A stretch of 64,000 nucleotides of DNA. Origin: GMQP-bins7 sp963776565. GTDB lineage: Bacteria; Actinomycetota; Thermoleophilia; Gaiellales; Gaiellaceae. The stretch lies in assembly GCA_963776565.1 (NCBI GenBank), contig CAVZNF010000004.1, positions 124,001-188,000 on the forward strand, read 5' to 3'. Below the pieces are notes generated by a model, which saw nothing but the letters and a program-made list of their open reading frames with translations, ran no database searches and was not told where the DNA came from. Shown piece by piece: positions 47,368 to 58,071 of this stretch (position 1 is its first letter; every line of letters begins with the position of its first letter). The position numbers and the translations under genes were made by a program.

Positions 47368-48897
47368 ATGATCCTCGAGAACGGCGTCATCCGCACGATG
47401 GATCCGTCGCTGCCGACGACTCGCGCGCTCGCGATCGCCGGCGCGCACGTGGCGGGCGGCGTCGGGACGCACGAGCTGGCGCTTGCCCAGCCCGGACGTC
47501 GTCGATCTCGGCGGCCGCTGCGTCCTTCCCGGCTTCACCGACTCGCACGTCCACTTCCCGACCTGGTCGCTCTCGCAGCGCGAGGTGAAGCTCGAAGGGG
47601 TGGCCGGCCTCGCAGACGCGCTCGAGCGAGTGCGCGCGCATCCGCGGCACGGCAGCTGGATACGCGGATACGGCTGGCGCTCGGCCGAGTGGGACGAGCA
47701 GCCCACAGCCGCCGCACTCGATGCCGTCACCGGAGAGACACCCGCGCTTCTCTTCTCGAAGGACTACCACTCGGCCTGGCTCAACTCGGCGGCACTCGCA
47801 CGCGCAGAGGGCGACCTGCAGGTCGACGGAGGCGTCGTCGAGCGCGACGAGGCGGGTCAGCCGAACGGGATCCTGCGCGAGGAGTCGGCCTGGCAGTTCC
47901 GCGCCCGAGTCGCGATGCCGACCGAGGACGAGTTCGTGGAGGCGACGCGCGAAGGCCTGCGCATCGCCGCCAGCCGCGGCGTGGTTGCGATCCACGACAA
48001 GGACGGCTGGCTGGGCGCGCCGGGGATCTTCCAGCGCGTCGCCGAGCGTGACGGGCTGACGCTTCGCGTCTGGGGGTCGGTTCCGTACGAGCGCCTGCCG
48101 GAGCTCGAGGCGCTCGGCAGTCCACTCCGGAATCGGCGACGACTTCCTGCGGATCGGCTACCTGAAGGCGTTCATGGACGGCACGCTCGGATCGCAGACC
48201 GCGTGGATGCTCGACGGCTCGGGCGTGCTGATCACGAGCGGCGAGGAGCTCGCCGAGGTCATCCGCGAGGGCGCGCGCCTGGGCTGGCCCGTCGGCGTGC
48301 ACGCGATCGGCGACCAGGCGAACCGAGAGGCGCTCGACGCGTTCGAGTCGACCCGCGACGCTGTGGGCGCCGCTCGGGCTCCGCCATCGCATCGAGCACG
48401 CGCAGTGCCTCGCGCCGGAGGATGTCGGCCGCTTCGCCGCTCTCGGCGTCGCGTGCTCGGTGCAGTTCAGCCACGCGCCTTCCGATCGCGACCTCGCCGA
48501 GCGCTTCTGGCCCGAGCAGGTCGACGGCGCGTACGCGTTCCGCTCGCTGTGGGAGTCGGGCGCGCTCGTCGCGAACGGCTCGGACGCCCCGGTCGAGGAG
48601 CTCGATCCGCTCGCAGGGATCCGCGCCGGCGTGCGACGGTCGATCGACGAGCGGCCGGCCTGGCATCCCGAGCAGTGCCTGACGATCGAAGAGACGCTGG
48701 TCGCGAGCATCGTCAACCCGGCCTGGCTGTCCCGCGACGAGCGCCGGCGCGGGAAGCTCCTCCCCGGCTACCTCGCCGACCTCGTCGTCCTCTCACGCGA
48801 TCCGCTCGAGTGCCCGCCGGACGAGCTGGAGACGGTCGAGGTCGTCGCGACGATGGTCGGCGGCCGCTGGGTCCACAACCCGCCGCCTTGGGAGTAG
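47368..48897 (+). CDS. amidohydrolase, YtcJ-like, three frameshifts
   Basis: A metal-dependent amidohydrolase of about 510 residues. It starts MILENGVIRTMDPSLPTTRALAI, shifts near 47490 into VVDLGGRCVLPGFTDSHVHFPTWSL (HxH metal site), and has YGWRSAEWDEQPT and ALLFSKDYHSAWLNSAALARA. It shifts near 48120 into LRIGYLKAFMDGTLGSQTAWML and VGVHAIGDQANREALDAFE, and again near 48365 into RHRIEHAQCLAPEDVGRFAALGVACSVQFSHA, with VANGSDAPVEELDPLAGI. The pattern is the YtcJ-like group of imidazolonepropionase-related hydrolases with unknown substrate. All catalytic blocks are present, so an indel-damaged intact gene is likely. Divergent from the VOC gene; TACAGT lies 8 bases before the ATG. Confidence 0.87.
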
Positions 48898-48902
48898 CCA
48901 CC

Positions 48903-48908
48903 TACAAT
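48903..48908 (+). promoter_or_regulatory. -10 box of a leaderless hxlR-type gene
   Basis: TACAAT ends 6 bases before GTG 48915, matching the recurring arrangement in this window. It lies 5 bases after the amidohydrolase stop. Confidence 0.5.
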
Positions 48909-48914
48909 CAGCTC

Positions 48915-49265
48915 GTGGCCACTCGCACGATGCTCCCCGTTCACGCCGCGCCGACCTGCTCGGTCGCCGGCGCCGCCGAGATCGTCGGCTCGAAGTGGAC
49001 GGTGCTCATCATCCACGACCTCTCCGAGGGCCCTCGCCGGTTCACCGAGCTCGAGCGCTCGTGCGCCGGGATCAGCCCTCGCACGCTCGCCGAGCGGCTG
49101 CGCTGGCTCGAGGCGGAGGAGATCGTCGCCCGGCAGAGCTACCCGGAGTCACCGCCGCGCGTCGAGTACGCGCTGACGGCGAAGGGCCGCGCCTTGCTCC
49201 CGGTCGTCCACGAGATGCGCCGCTTCGGCCACGAGTGGCTCGGCTGCGGCGTCCACGACACGTAG
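48915..49265 (+). CDS. HxlR-family transcriptional regulator
   Basis: A 116-residue winged-helix regulator. After a short N-terminus with the typical redox-type Cys (APTCSVAGAAEIVGSKWTVLIIHDL), the HxlR core reads GPRRFTELERSCAGISPRTLAERLRWLEAEEIVARQSYPESPPRVEYALTAKGRALLPVVHEMRRFGHEWL. The family often senses aldehydes or oxidants through that N-terminal Cys. A second Cys lies near the end (LGCGVHD). GTG 48915 is chosen because of the -10 box just upstream; ATG 48930 is an alternative. Target genes are unknown. The neighbouring amidohydrolase on the same strand or the convergent SDR are candidates. Confidence 0.87.
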   Translation: MATRTMLPVHAAPTCSVAGAAEIVGSKWTVLIIHDLSEGPRRFTELERSCAGISPRTLAERLRWLEAEEIVARQSYPESPPRVEYALTAKGRALLPVVHEMRRFGHEWLGCGVHDT

Positions 49266-49271
49266 GCGCAA

Positions 49272-49340
49272 GATCGAAATCCGCTGAATCGCGGATTTCG
49301 ATCGCGCATAGATCCCTGAAGCCGGCTGCTTCGCAGCCGG
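49272..49340. repeat. double-hairpin element, copy B
   Basis: A 13-bp perfect hairpin (arms 49272-49284 and 49291-49303, loop TGAATC), 6 bases, AGATCCCTGAAG (49310-49321), then at once an 8-bp perfect hairpin (arms 49322-49329 and 49333-49340, loop TTC). Stems differ in sequence from copy A (5813-5878) but pair perfectly, and the linker 12-mer, the GAAT core of loop 1 and the TTC of loop 2 are kept. It fills the gap between the convergent hxlR-type gene and the SDR gene. Confidence 0.7.
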
Positions 49341-49359
49341 GGTGCTGTCGTGATCGCGC

Positions 49360-50176
49360 TCACTCGGTCAGGGCTTTCGCGAGCACGCCGATCGCGGAGC
49401 CGCGTCGGAAGACGCTCGATCCAGGCGCGGATGTGCGCATCGCGACCGACGAGGTAGCGCGCCTTCGGACGTGACGCGGTGAGAGCATGCTCGACGGCCC
49501 GTGCGACGACGTCGGGGTCGATACCCGGCCCGCGCTTCAGCGCGACCGCCCTGAAGCGCTCGATCCGCGCCGCGTAGAGCTCGTTCCGATCGTGCGAGAT
49601 CCCCGCACGCATGACGTCTGCCTGCGCGGCTCCCTTCGTCCAGATTGCCGTCTTCACGCTCGCCGGCTCGACGATCGAGACGCCGATCCCCCACGGTGCG
49701 AGCTCGACGCGCAACGAATCGGCGATCGCCTCGAGCGCATGCTTCGACGCCGCGTACGGACCGAGGAACGGGAGCGCGCTCCGCCCTCCGACAGAGCCCA
49801 TCAGCACAACGCGTCCCTGCGAGCGCCGAAGCAGCGGAAGGAACGCCTGCAGCACGGCGACCTGCCCGACGACGTTCACCTCGAGCTGGCGGCGAAGCTC
49901 GTCGAGCGGGACGAGCTCGAGCGGCGCTGCGATCGCGATGCCGGCGTTGTCGACGAGGCCGTGCAGCTCGCCGCCGACGACCTCGGCAGCGGCCGCGATC
50001 GTCGCGGAGTCCGTGACGTCGAGCTGGAGCGGCTCGACGCCGTGCTCGCGCAGCCGCTCGGCGTCCTCCTCGCTCCGGACGCCACCGAAGACGCGCCAGC
50101 CGGAGGCGGCAAGCCGGAGAGCCGACGCCTGCCCGATCCCCGACGACGCTCCCGTGACGAGAACCGCGCGAGCCAC
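49360..50176 (-). CDS. short-chain dehydrogenase/reductase, one frameshift
   Basis: A classical NAD(P)-dependent SDR of about 271 residues. The sequence has VLVTGASSGIGQASALRLAASG (cofactor motif TGxxxGIG), LQLDVTD, LVDNAGIAIAAPLE (NAG) and GSVGGRSALPFLGPYAASKHALEAIADSLRVEL (catalytic Ser and YxxxK). The frame changes near 49395. Without the change the protein would continue about 70 residues into unrelated sequence. With it, it ends naturally as AKALTE at 49360. It is the last gene of the rpoD-led series and is followed by the double-hairpin element. The substrate is unknown. Confidence 0.9.
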
Positions 50177-50179
50177 GTC

Positions 50180-50605
50180 CTAGTCGGCGAGCCCTTTCGC
50201 TCTCAGCTCGGCGATCGCCTTGTCGGACTTCTCGAGCTCCTCGAGTCCCATCCCCTCGAGCACACGCGGGCTCTTCGTGAACTGAACCTCCCGATAGTCC
50301 ACGACCTGCCAGTGATTCCCCCACGGATCGAGGAAGTCGTGATCGCCGATCAGCCGCGCGCCTGCGTCTCGGGCACGACGCACGACCTCGGCCTGGTCGT
50401 CGACGACGAGCCCGTAGTGCCCGGCCGCGACCGGCTCGGCGGCGCGCTCGAGCGCGAGGAACTGGTCGCCCATGTCGACGAAGGCCATCCCACCGCTCCG
50501 CCCGCGCAGCTCGAGGCCGTCGACGATGCGCCCGAGGAACTCGATCATCGCGTCGAGGTCGCCGACCTGGACGGCGACGTGGTTGATGCCGACGAGCCGC
50601 GCCAC
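50180..50605 (-). CDS. VOC-superfamily protein
   Basis: A 141-residue glyoxalase-fold protein starting at GTG 50605: LVGINHVAVQVGDLDAMIEFLGRIVDGLELRGRSGGMAFVDMGDQFLALERAAEP ... GHYGLVVDDQAEVVRRARDAGARLIGDHDFLDPWGNHWQVVDYREVQFTKSP. NHVAVQV and GHYGLVV provide possible metal His residues, and FLDPWGNHWQVVDY is the usual C-terminal strand pair. Three bases separate its stop from the SDR start. No substrate is suggested. Confidence 0.85.
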   Translation of the reverse strand: MARLVGINHVAVQVGDLDAMIEFLGRIVDGLELRGRSGGMAFVDMGDQFLALERAAEPVAAGHYGLVVDDQAEVVRRARDAGARLIGDHDFLDPWGNHWQVVDYREVQFTKSPRVLEGMGLEELEKSDKAIAELRAKGLAD

Positions 50606-50612
50606 GGTGGAG

Positions 50613-51900
50613 CTAACGACCGTCGCGCGCCGGCGATTCCGCCCAGACGCCGGCGAGCTCGACGATGGTGGCGGCTGCAGCAGCCATGTCCTGCACGCTC
50701 GCCCACTCGCGCACCGAGTGGTACTCCTGCCCGCCCGTGAAGAGGTTCGGCGTCGGGAGCCCCTGCGCGGAGAGGACTGCGCCGTCCGTCCCGCCGCGGG
50801 TGATCGCAAGGCGCGGCTCGACTCCGGCCCGCCGGATGGCCTCGAGCGCGGCCTCGACCACGCCGGGCGTCGCCTCGATGAACGGTCGCATGTTGCGGTA
50901 GGAGTGGCGAACCTCGATATCCACTTTCGCCCGCGGCTCGCGCACCTCGACCTCCTGCGCGAGCTTCTGGAGAAGCTCCATGTGCGACGCGAGCAGATCG
51001 TCGTCGTGATCGCGAGCGATGAAGTCGACGACCGCCTCCTCCGTGTTTCCGGAGATGCGATGTGGATGGACGTAACCCTCGCGTCCTTCGGTCGTCTCCG
51101 GGGAGAGGCGCCCTTGCGGAACGGAGAGGACGAGCTCGGACGCGAGCTTCACCGCGTTCACGAGCTTGCCCTTCGCGGAGCCAGGATGGACCGACAGCCC
51201 GCGGATCGTCACGCGCATCGCAGCGGCCGAGAACGTCTCCATCTCGAGCTCGCCGAGATCCGATCCGTCGAGCGTGTACGCGACGTCCGCGCCGAACGCC
51301 TCGAGATCGAAGTCCTCGGCTCCGCGCCCGACCTCCTCGTCGACCGTGAACGCGACGCGGATCGGCGCGCGCTGACGATCTCCAGCCCGCGCGAGGTAGG
51401 CGACCGCGGCCATGATCTCCGCGATCCCCGCCTTGTCGTCGGCGCCGAGGAGCGTCGTGCCGTCGCTGGTGACGATGTCGTGTCCGACGCGCGCGGCGAG
51501 CGCAGGCAGCACCTCGGGATCGAGGGTCTGCCGCGGATCGCCCGGGAGCACGATCGTCTCTCCCTCCCAGGCCCCGTGGACGATCGGAGAGACGCCCGCG
51601 CCGGTCACGTCGGGCGTCGTGTCGACATGGGCGATGAGCCCGACGACCGGCGCCTCGGCGTTGCCGGGAAGCGTCGCGAAGACCGAGTAGCCCTCGTTCA
51701 GCTCCGCGTCCGAGAGGCCTATCTCTTGGAGCTCCGTCGACCAGCATGCGCGAGAGGTCGAGCTGCTTCTCGGTGCTCGGCCGCTCGGCGACCCGATACG
51801 CCGCCTGCGTGTCCACGCGGACGTAGCGCAGGAACCGCTGGAGGACGTCTTCCGCGAGCTCCTCGGCGAGCGGGCTCGAAAACGGCGCTCTAGGTGCCAA
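50613..51900 (-). CDS. pepT: tripeptide aminopeptidase (peptidase T), one frameshift
   Basis: An M20-family zinc aminopeptidase that releases the N-terminal residue of tripeptides. The N-terminus (EELAEDVLQRFLRYVRVDTQA) is in one frame. After a change near 51742 the rest runs unbroken: GLIAHVDTTPDVTGAGVSPIVH (metal His and Asp), TSDGTTLLGADDKAGIAEIMAAVAYL (bridging Asp), AFTVDEEVGRGAEDFDLEAFGAD (Glu-Glu catalytic and metal pair), GLSVHPGSAKGKLVNAVKLASE and GGTDGAVLSAQGLPTPNLFTGGQEYHSVREWASVQDM. The only start seen is TTG 51900, which overlaps the end of the upstream M20 gene, so the true start may be altered by an indel. Confidence 0.9.
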
Positions 51901-53237
51901 GCTGTCCGAGCCGGACGAAGACCTCGCGCATCGTCTCGACGCCGAGCTCGATGGCGTCTTCGGGGACGTTCTCGTTCGGCGCATGCACGTTGCACTCGCT
52001 CTCGATGCCGAATCCCGTGGCGATCGTCGGCAGCCCGCGAGCGACAAGGCTCGCGTAGATCGGCAGCGTGCCGCCGGAGCGCACGAGAAACGGTCGCGCG
52101 CCGACGACGTGCTCGAACGCATCGCCGGCGAGCCGGATCGCATCGGAGTCCATCGGCGTCAGAGCAGGACGCGCGCTGTTCTTGATCGTGATCTCGAGCT
52201 CTGCCCCGTCGGGAAGCGCTTCGCGGACGAGCCGCTCGAAGGTCGCCTGGATCTCCTCCGGGTCCTGGCCCGGCGCGAGCCGCATGGAGACGTTCGCGCG
52301 CGCCTCGACCGGGAGGACGGTCTTGACGAGATCGGGCGACCCTCCCGCGATTCCGTTCACGTCGAGCGACGTGTCAGCGAACGTGCGCACGTAGAACTCC
52401 TCGGCCGCGCCTGGCGCGATCGGCGACGCACCCTGCTGCGCGAGCTGCTCGGCACCGGACGGCAGCTGCGCCCACGCCTCGAGCTCCTCGGCCGTCGGCG
52501 GCATCGCTCCTGACGCGGAGCTCGTCGCGGAAGGCGCCCGTCGGCGCCGCGGCAGTCACGGCGCTCAGCGCGGTCATGAGCGCGTGCGTCGCGTTGAGCG
52601 CCGCCGCGCCGAACATGCCCGAATGCATGTCGGTCGCGCCCGTCCGGACATGCAGGTGCAGATACACCATTCCGCGAACGCCGACCATGAACGCCGGCTG
52701 GCCGCGCCTGATCATCGCGCCGTCGAGGATCAACGCCGCGTCCGCACGTCCCTGATCGGCGTCGACCCACTCGACGATCGAGTCGCCGCCGATCTCCTCT
52801 TCGCCGTCGAACGCGAAGCGGACGTTGACCGGGAGCTCGCCGGCGGCTGCGAGCTGACGCACGGCCTCGACGAGCAGGAACATGTTCCCCTTGTCATCAG
52901 CGATCCCGCGCGCGTAGAGACGGCCGTCGCGATGCGTGAGCTCGAACGGCGGAGACTCCCAGAGATCGAGCGGGTCCTCCGGCTGAACGTCGAAGTGCGC
53001 GTAGCAGAGCACCGTCGGCGCCGACTCGGGACGCTCCGAGGCCGCCACCTCGCCGACGACGAGCGGTCTCGCGCCCCACGGAACGAGCTCAGCCGATCCC
53101 CCGGCGGAGCGGATCTTGTCCGCGATCCATTCAGCAGCCGCCACGATGTCCGCCGCGTGCGCCGCGTCGGCGCTCACCGACGGGATGGCGATGAACTCGG
53201 CGAGTTGCTCGCGGAGCGTGTCGGACGGCGTCGGCAC
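51890..53237 (-). CDS. M20-family dipeptidase/deacylase, one frameshift
   Basis: A zinc peptidase of about 448 residues in the CNDP dipeptidase branch of M20. From GTG 53237 it reads REQLAEFIAIPSVSADAAHAADIVAAAEWIADKI, VLCYAHFDVQPEDPLDLWESPPFE (metal His, catalytic Asp), YARGIADDKGNMFLLVEAV (metal Asp), FDGEEEIGGDSIVEWVD (catalytic Glu pair) and TDMHSGMFGAAALNATHAL. The frame changes near 52505, then GGSPDLVKTVLPVEARANVSMRLAPGQDPEEI, LVRSGGTLPIYASLVARGLPTIATGFG and NVHAPNENVPEDAIELGVETM. The shift is likely an indel. It sits between a LanC-like gene and pepT in a tight series. Confidence 0.9.
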
Positions 53238-53251
53238 GGCCGCGAGTCTAG

Positions 53252-54443
53252 TCAGGCGTCGAGCACCGGGTACGCGGTTCGCGCATCGAGGCAATCGGCA
53301 AGGTAGAGCGCCACGCCGAGGTCGCCCGTCCACAGCGAGTACCGACCGCGGCCGCGGCTCGTCCGCTGCGCGGCGCATCTGCGCCAGGGCGTGAACCGCG
53401 AAGCGGCGAGCGCGCTCGAGCCAGCGCTCGTCGCCCGTCCGCGCGAACGCCTTGAGGAACGCGTAGCCGTTGCCGGCGGTCCCGTGGCAGAGCGACGAGC
53501 CCCGCTCGTCGCCGTGCGGCCCGGCGCGCCACGTGAGCTCGGCGCCGGCGACGAGGAGCTCCTCGTCGAGGTAGTCGGCCGCCGACGCGACCACTCCCGG
53601 TGCCCCGTGGCACCACTGGACGCGGATGATTCCCGTCCTGTGCACGAGCGCCTCGCTCATCGACGGCGGCCAGTTGGCGAGGCCCTTCTCGACGACGGCT
53701 GTACGCGCGAGCACTGCGTTGGACTTCCGGTGAAGAGCGGCTCGCCGACGCGGGTCGAGACCTCGGCCGAGCGCCAGGACGTTCCCGACGAGACCGTGCA
53801 CGGGTCCGAGCACGCGATCCGTGTGCCCGTACAGCTTCTGCGTCCACAGGCCGTCGGCGTCGCGGCGCGCGAGAAGCGCTGCCGCGCTCTCGTCCCACGC
53901 TTCGCGCCATCGCACCTCCTGTGTCCAGTCGAGCATGTGACGCGCGGCGATGAGCGTGCCCGGCGAGCCCCACATGAGCTCCTCCGTCTCGTTCGCGACG
54001 TTCGCCCGCACGAGCCGGTGGAGCTCGTCGGCGATCTGCCGGCTCGGTGCGACACGAAACGCGGCAAGCAGAAGGCCCGACTTGCCCGTCAGGAGTGCGG
54101 ACTCGCGCTCCTCGGGCAACGGAATCCCCGCCATGAAGTCGGGCTTCACCGCGTACCGGTCGAGCGTGCGCATCGCGACGGCGGCGAGATCGAGCCGAGT
54201 CTCGGCGTGGTCGCGTCGCCGCAGGTCGTCGAGCGCCCAGATGACGCCCGCCGCTCCGCAATACAGCGTCTTCAGCGGACTCGTCGCCTGCCACCGATCC
54301 CAGTCGTCCGCACGCCACAGGAGCTTCGGCCCGCGAAACGCGGCATCCGTGTCGTCGACGATCTCGCGGATGCCGGCGCGGATCCGATCCTCGTCCCAGG
54401 GCTCGTCGGTGAGCGGCTCGAAGTCCTCGGGCCGGTAGAGCAC
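53252..54443 (-). CDS. LanC-like protein, one frameshift
   Basis: A protein of about 397 residues with the alpha/alpha toroid of lanthionine cyclases. It has LKTLYCGAAGVIWALDDL, LLTGKSGLLLAAFRVAP, WGSPGTLIAARHML, VHGLVGNVLALGRGL, and the zinc ligands of LanC in RVQWCHGAPGVVASA and SLCHGTAGNGYAFLKAFARTG (Cys, Cys-His). The frame changes near 53350, after which SLWTGDLGVALYLADCLDARTAYPVLDA completes the last repeat. No lanthipeptide precursor or LanB/LanM dehydratase is nearby, so it may be a LanC-like protein with a glutathione- or peptide-related role. It begins 6 bases after the rpoD stop. Confidence 0.85.
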
Positions 54444-54449
54444 CGGCCG

Positions 54450-55540
54450 CTACGCGACGTCGCGGACGCGCTGCGCGTCGGCGAGGGCACGGAGCTTCTT
54501 CAAGCCCTGGTGCTCGATCTGGCGGATCCGCTCGCGCGTGACGTTGAACGCGCGGCCCACCTCGTCGAGCGTGCGCGGCTGCTGGCCGTCGAGGCCGTAG
54601 CGCAGCTCGAGCACGAGACGCTCGCGCTCCGAGAGGGCGCCGAGGATCGAGCGGAGCGCCTCGCGCTGCAGCGTCGTCTCGGCCAGCTCGTCCGGGAGCG
54701 GCGCCGTCTCGTCTGCAAGGAAATGGCCGAACTCGGACTCGTCGTCGTCGCCGACGGGCTTCTCGAGCGAGACCGGAACCTGCGCGCTGCGGCGAATCTG
54801 CGCGACCTCGTCCGGCGTCATCTCGACGTCGCGCGCGATCTCGTCGATCACCGGCTCGCGTCCCAGCTCGGCGCGGAGCTTCCGCTCGGAGCGCATGATC
54901 CGGTTGAGCTTCTCGACGACGTGCACGGGCATGCGGATGGTTCTGCCCTTGTCCGCGATCGCCCGGGCGACCGCCTGCCGGATCCACCACGTCGCATAGG
55001 TCGAGAACTTGAAGCCCTTGCGGTAGTCGAACTTCTCCGCGGCGCGAACGAGCCCGATCGTCCCCTCCTGGATGAGGTCGAGGAACGGCAGGCCCTGGTT
55101 GCGATAGCGCTTCGCGATCGAGACGACGAGGCGGAGGTTCGCCTCGACCATCGCCTGCTTCGCCGCAGTGCTCGCCGCGCTCGATGCGCTTCGCGAGCTC
55201 GACCTCCTGCGCCGCCGTGAGGAGCGGCACCTTGCCGATGTCCTTGAGGAAGAGCTGCAGCGCGTCGGTCGTGATCTCGGCCGCCGGCTCGACTTCGGGC
55301 TCCGCTGTCGTCGACTGCGTCAGCGTGGACGACCGCGATCTGCGCCTCTTCGAGCGCTGCGTAGAAGTCGTCGAGCTGAGCCGCGTCGAGGTCGAGCTCG
55401 TCGAGAGCGAGCGCGAGCTCGTCGGCGTCGAGCTGGCCGGTGCGGTAGCCGCTCTCGAGCAGGCGCTGGCCCTCGTCGCTCGCGAGGATCTCCTCGATCG
55501 GCGTTCGAGTGGTAGCGCCCTGCGTTTCTTCAGCGGCCAG
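54450..55540 (-). CDS. rpoD: principal RNA polymerase sigma factor, two frameshifts
   Basis: Sigma-70 group 1/2 factor of about 363 residues. The N-terminal acidic region is RTPIEEILASDEGQRLLESGYRTGQLDADELALALDELDLD. After frame changes near 55318 and 55168 come ALQLFLKDIGKVPLLTAAQEVELAKRIE (region 1.2) and NLRLVVSIAKRYRNQGLPFLDLIQEGTIGLVRAAEKFDYRKGFKFSTYATWWIRQAVARAIAD (region 2). Region 3 starts RTIRMPVHVVEKLNRI and region 4 ends NVTRERIRQIEHQGLKKLR. The start is unclear: CTG 55540 follows AGGGGGGC, and an ATG may have been lost to a sequencing error. It leads a compact series with LanC-like, M20, pepT, VOC and SDR genes. Confidence 0.92.
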
Positions 55541-55605
55541 ACCGCCCCCCTTCCTCGTCGGCCGTCACACGGTAGTCACAGGTGCGGCCGTCGTCAAAGC
55601 TGCGT

Positions 55606-56603
55606 TCACGAGCGCGCTTTTTGGATCGTCTCGAGGTAGCGATCCGCCTCGCGCGCGAGCGGTGATCCCGGCTGCGCGCGAGCAGCGAGGCGGAACTGCC
55701 GCTCCGCGCCCTGGATGCGGCCCGTCCAGAGGAGCAGGACACCAAGGTGGAAGCGCACGGTCGGCTCGTTCGGGTACGTGCCCGACAGCGGGCCGAGCCG
55801 GCCGAAGGCTCTCTCGGGCGCATCCTTGTCGAACTGCCCGACGGCGCCGGCCACCTGCGCCTCGACGTTGTGGCGATAGCGCCGCGCTGCCTGGTCGAAC
55901 ACCCGCGCGGCCGAGACCGGCCGCCCCACACGCTGGAGGCCGACCCCGTAGAGGAGCTTCTCGCGGACGCCACCTCGGCTCGCCGCGAGCCTGAGCGCCT
56001 CGAGCTGGCGCTCGGGCGGAAGGCTCGTGATCGCCGGCGACGCGCCGAACGACGGGATGAACGCGGGAAGCCCCGCGGAAGCTCGGGATGCAGGAGGTTC
56101 CCGGCCACGACGGCATAGGGCGTGTCCGGCTCGGCATCGAGCACCGCGCGCCACGCGGCCACCGGATCTCCTTCGTTCGCCCACAACCGGGCGAGCCCGA
56201 GATGAAGCTGCACGACTGCGACGCCCGGGTAGAGCTTCGCGAGCTGCTCGAGCCGGTCGAGCGAGCCGTCGGGCCACGCGGCGAGCGCGGCGCCGACCTT
56301 CGCCTCCAGCGAGTCGTGCCGTCGCGAACAGACGCCGCCGCGGCGGCGGTGTCACCGCTCGCGTAGAGCGCCTGGGCCTTCGTCAGATCGCGCGCCTCGG
56401 GATCGGTGCGAAAGCCGAGAGCGAACGAGAGCGGAGGACGGCCCTCGCGCGGGGCCGGCGGTCGTGGTCTGCGCCGTCCCAGCCGAGTCGCCGTCCGAGG
56501 AGAGCACGACGCCGGCGACAACCGCGACGGCGGCCGCCGCAACCGCAGCGACGAACAGCACGATGCGACGCCGCGGGGACACCGCCGGACGATAGCCAGG
56601 CAC
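55606..56603 (-). CDS. membrane-anchored TPR-like protein, several frameshifts
   Basis: From GTG 56603 a basic N-terminus and one membrane segment (RRRIVLFVAAVAAAAVAVVAGVVLS) are followed by a low-complexity Thr/Ala stretch. Helical repeats then spread over all three frames: SFALGFRTDPEARDLTKAQALYASGDTAAAAA, VVQLHLGLARLWANEGDPVAAWRAVLDAEPDTPYAVVAGNLLHP and LYGVGLQRVGRPVSAARVFDQAARRYRHNVEAQVAGAVGQF. The last part is TYPNEPTVRFHLGVLLLWTGRIQGAERQFRLAARAQPGSPLAREADRYL. Frame changes fall near 56440, 56300 and 56085. It is an outward-facing TPR protein that probably binds partner proteins. It lies upstream of rpoD on the same strand and divergent from the moeZ-like gene, sharing its -10 region. 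Confidence 0.7.
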
Positions 56604-56610
56604 CCAACGC

Positions 56611-56616
56611 TATAGT
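56611..56616 (+). promoter_or_regulatory. -10 box upstream of the cysteine-pathway operon
   Basis: TATAGT lies 9 bases before ATG 56626 in the 22-base gap between divergent genes. Its complement ACTATA can serve the TPR gene, whose GTG is 7 bases further on. No ribosome binding site is evident for either gene. Confidence 0.45.
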
Positions 56617-56625
56617 TCCGAAAGT

Positions 56626-57798
<1,173 letters not shown>

Positions 57799-57799
<1 letters not shown>

Positions 57800-58071
57800 T
57801 GGCTGCCGTGCGCATCCCGCCGACGCTGCGCGCCGAGGTCGGTGGCGCGCGCGAGCTCGAGGCCGACGGCGACACGGTGGCCGAGGTCATCGACGACCTC
57901 GTCGATCGCTACCCGCCGCTCGGCGCACAGCTCCTGCAGGACGGCGAGCTCGCTCCGTTCGTGAACGTCTACGTCGGAGGCGAGGACGTGCGCACGCGCG
58001 ACGGCCTCGACACCGAGGTACGCGGCGACGACCAGCTGATCCTCCTCCCCGCGATGGCGGGTGGAAGCTAG
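57799..58071 (+). CDS. cysO: CysO-like sulfur carrier (ThiS/MoaD fold)
   Basis: A 90-residue ubiquitin-fold sulfur carrier: MAAVRIPPTLRAEVGGARELEADGDTVAEVIDDLVDRYPPL ... FVNVYVGGEDVRTRDGLDTEV ... DQLILLPAMAGGS. A C-terminal Gly-Gly is thiocarboxylated by the upstream ThiF enzyme and donates sulfide to O-phosphoserine on CysM. Here one Ser follows Gly-Gly, unlike mycobacterial CysO, which ends in Gly-Gly. The gene overlaps cysM by 11 bases, so the extra residue may reflect that overlap or need removal by the Mec protease encoded two genes on. The start overlaps the moeZ-like stop. Confidence 0.9.

Noticed and set aside
49139..50176. A 345-residue version of the SDR protein
   Set aside because: The last 70 residues are unrelated to SDRs and run through copy B of the double-hairpin element. 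One indel near 49395 gives a normal C-terminus at 49360.
52374..54443. A 689-codon open frame joining the LanC-like protein to the M20 peptidase
   Set aside because: The join is the wrong-frame end of the LanC-like gene. Correcting one indel near 53350 gives a natural LanC end and stop at 53252, and the peptidase has its own GTG at 53237.
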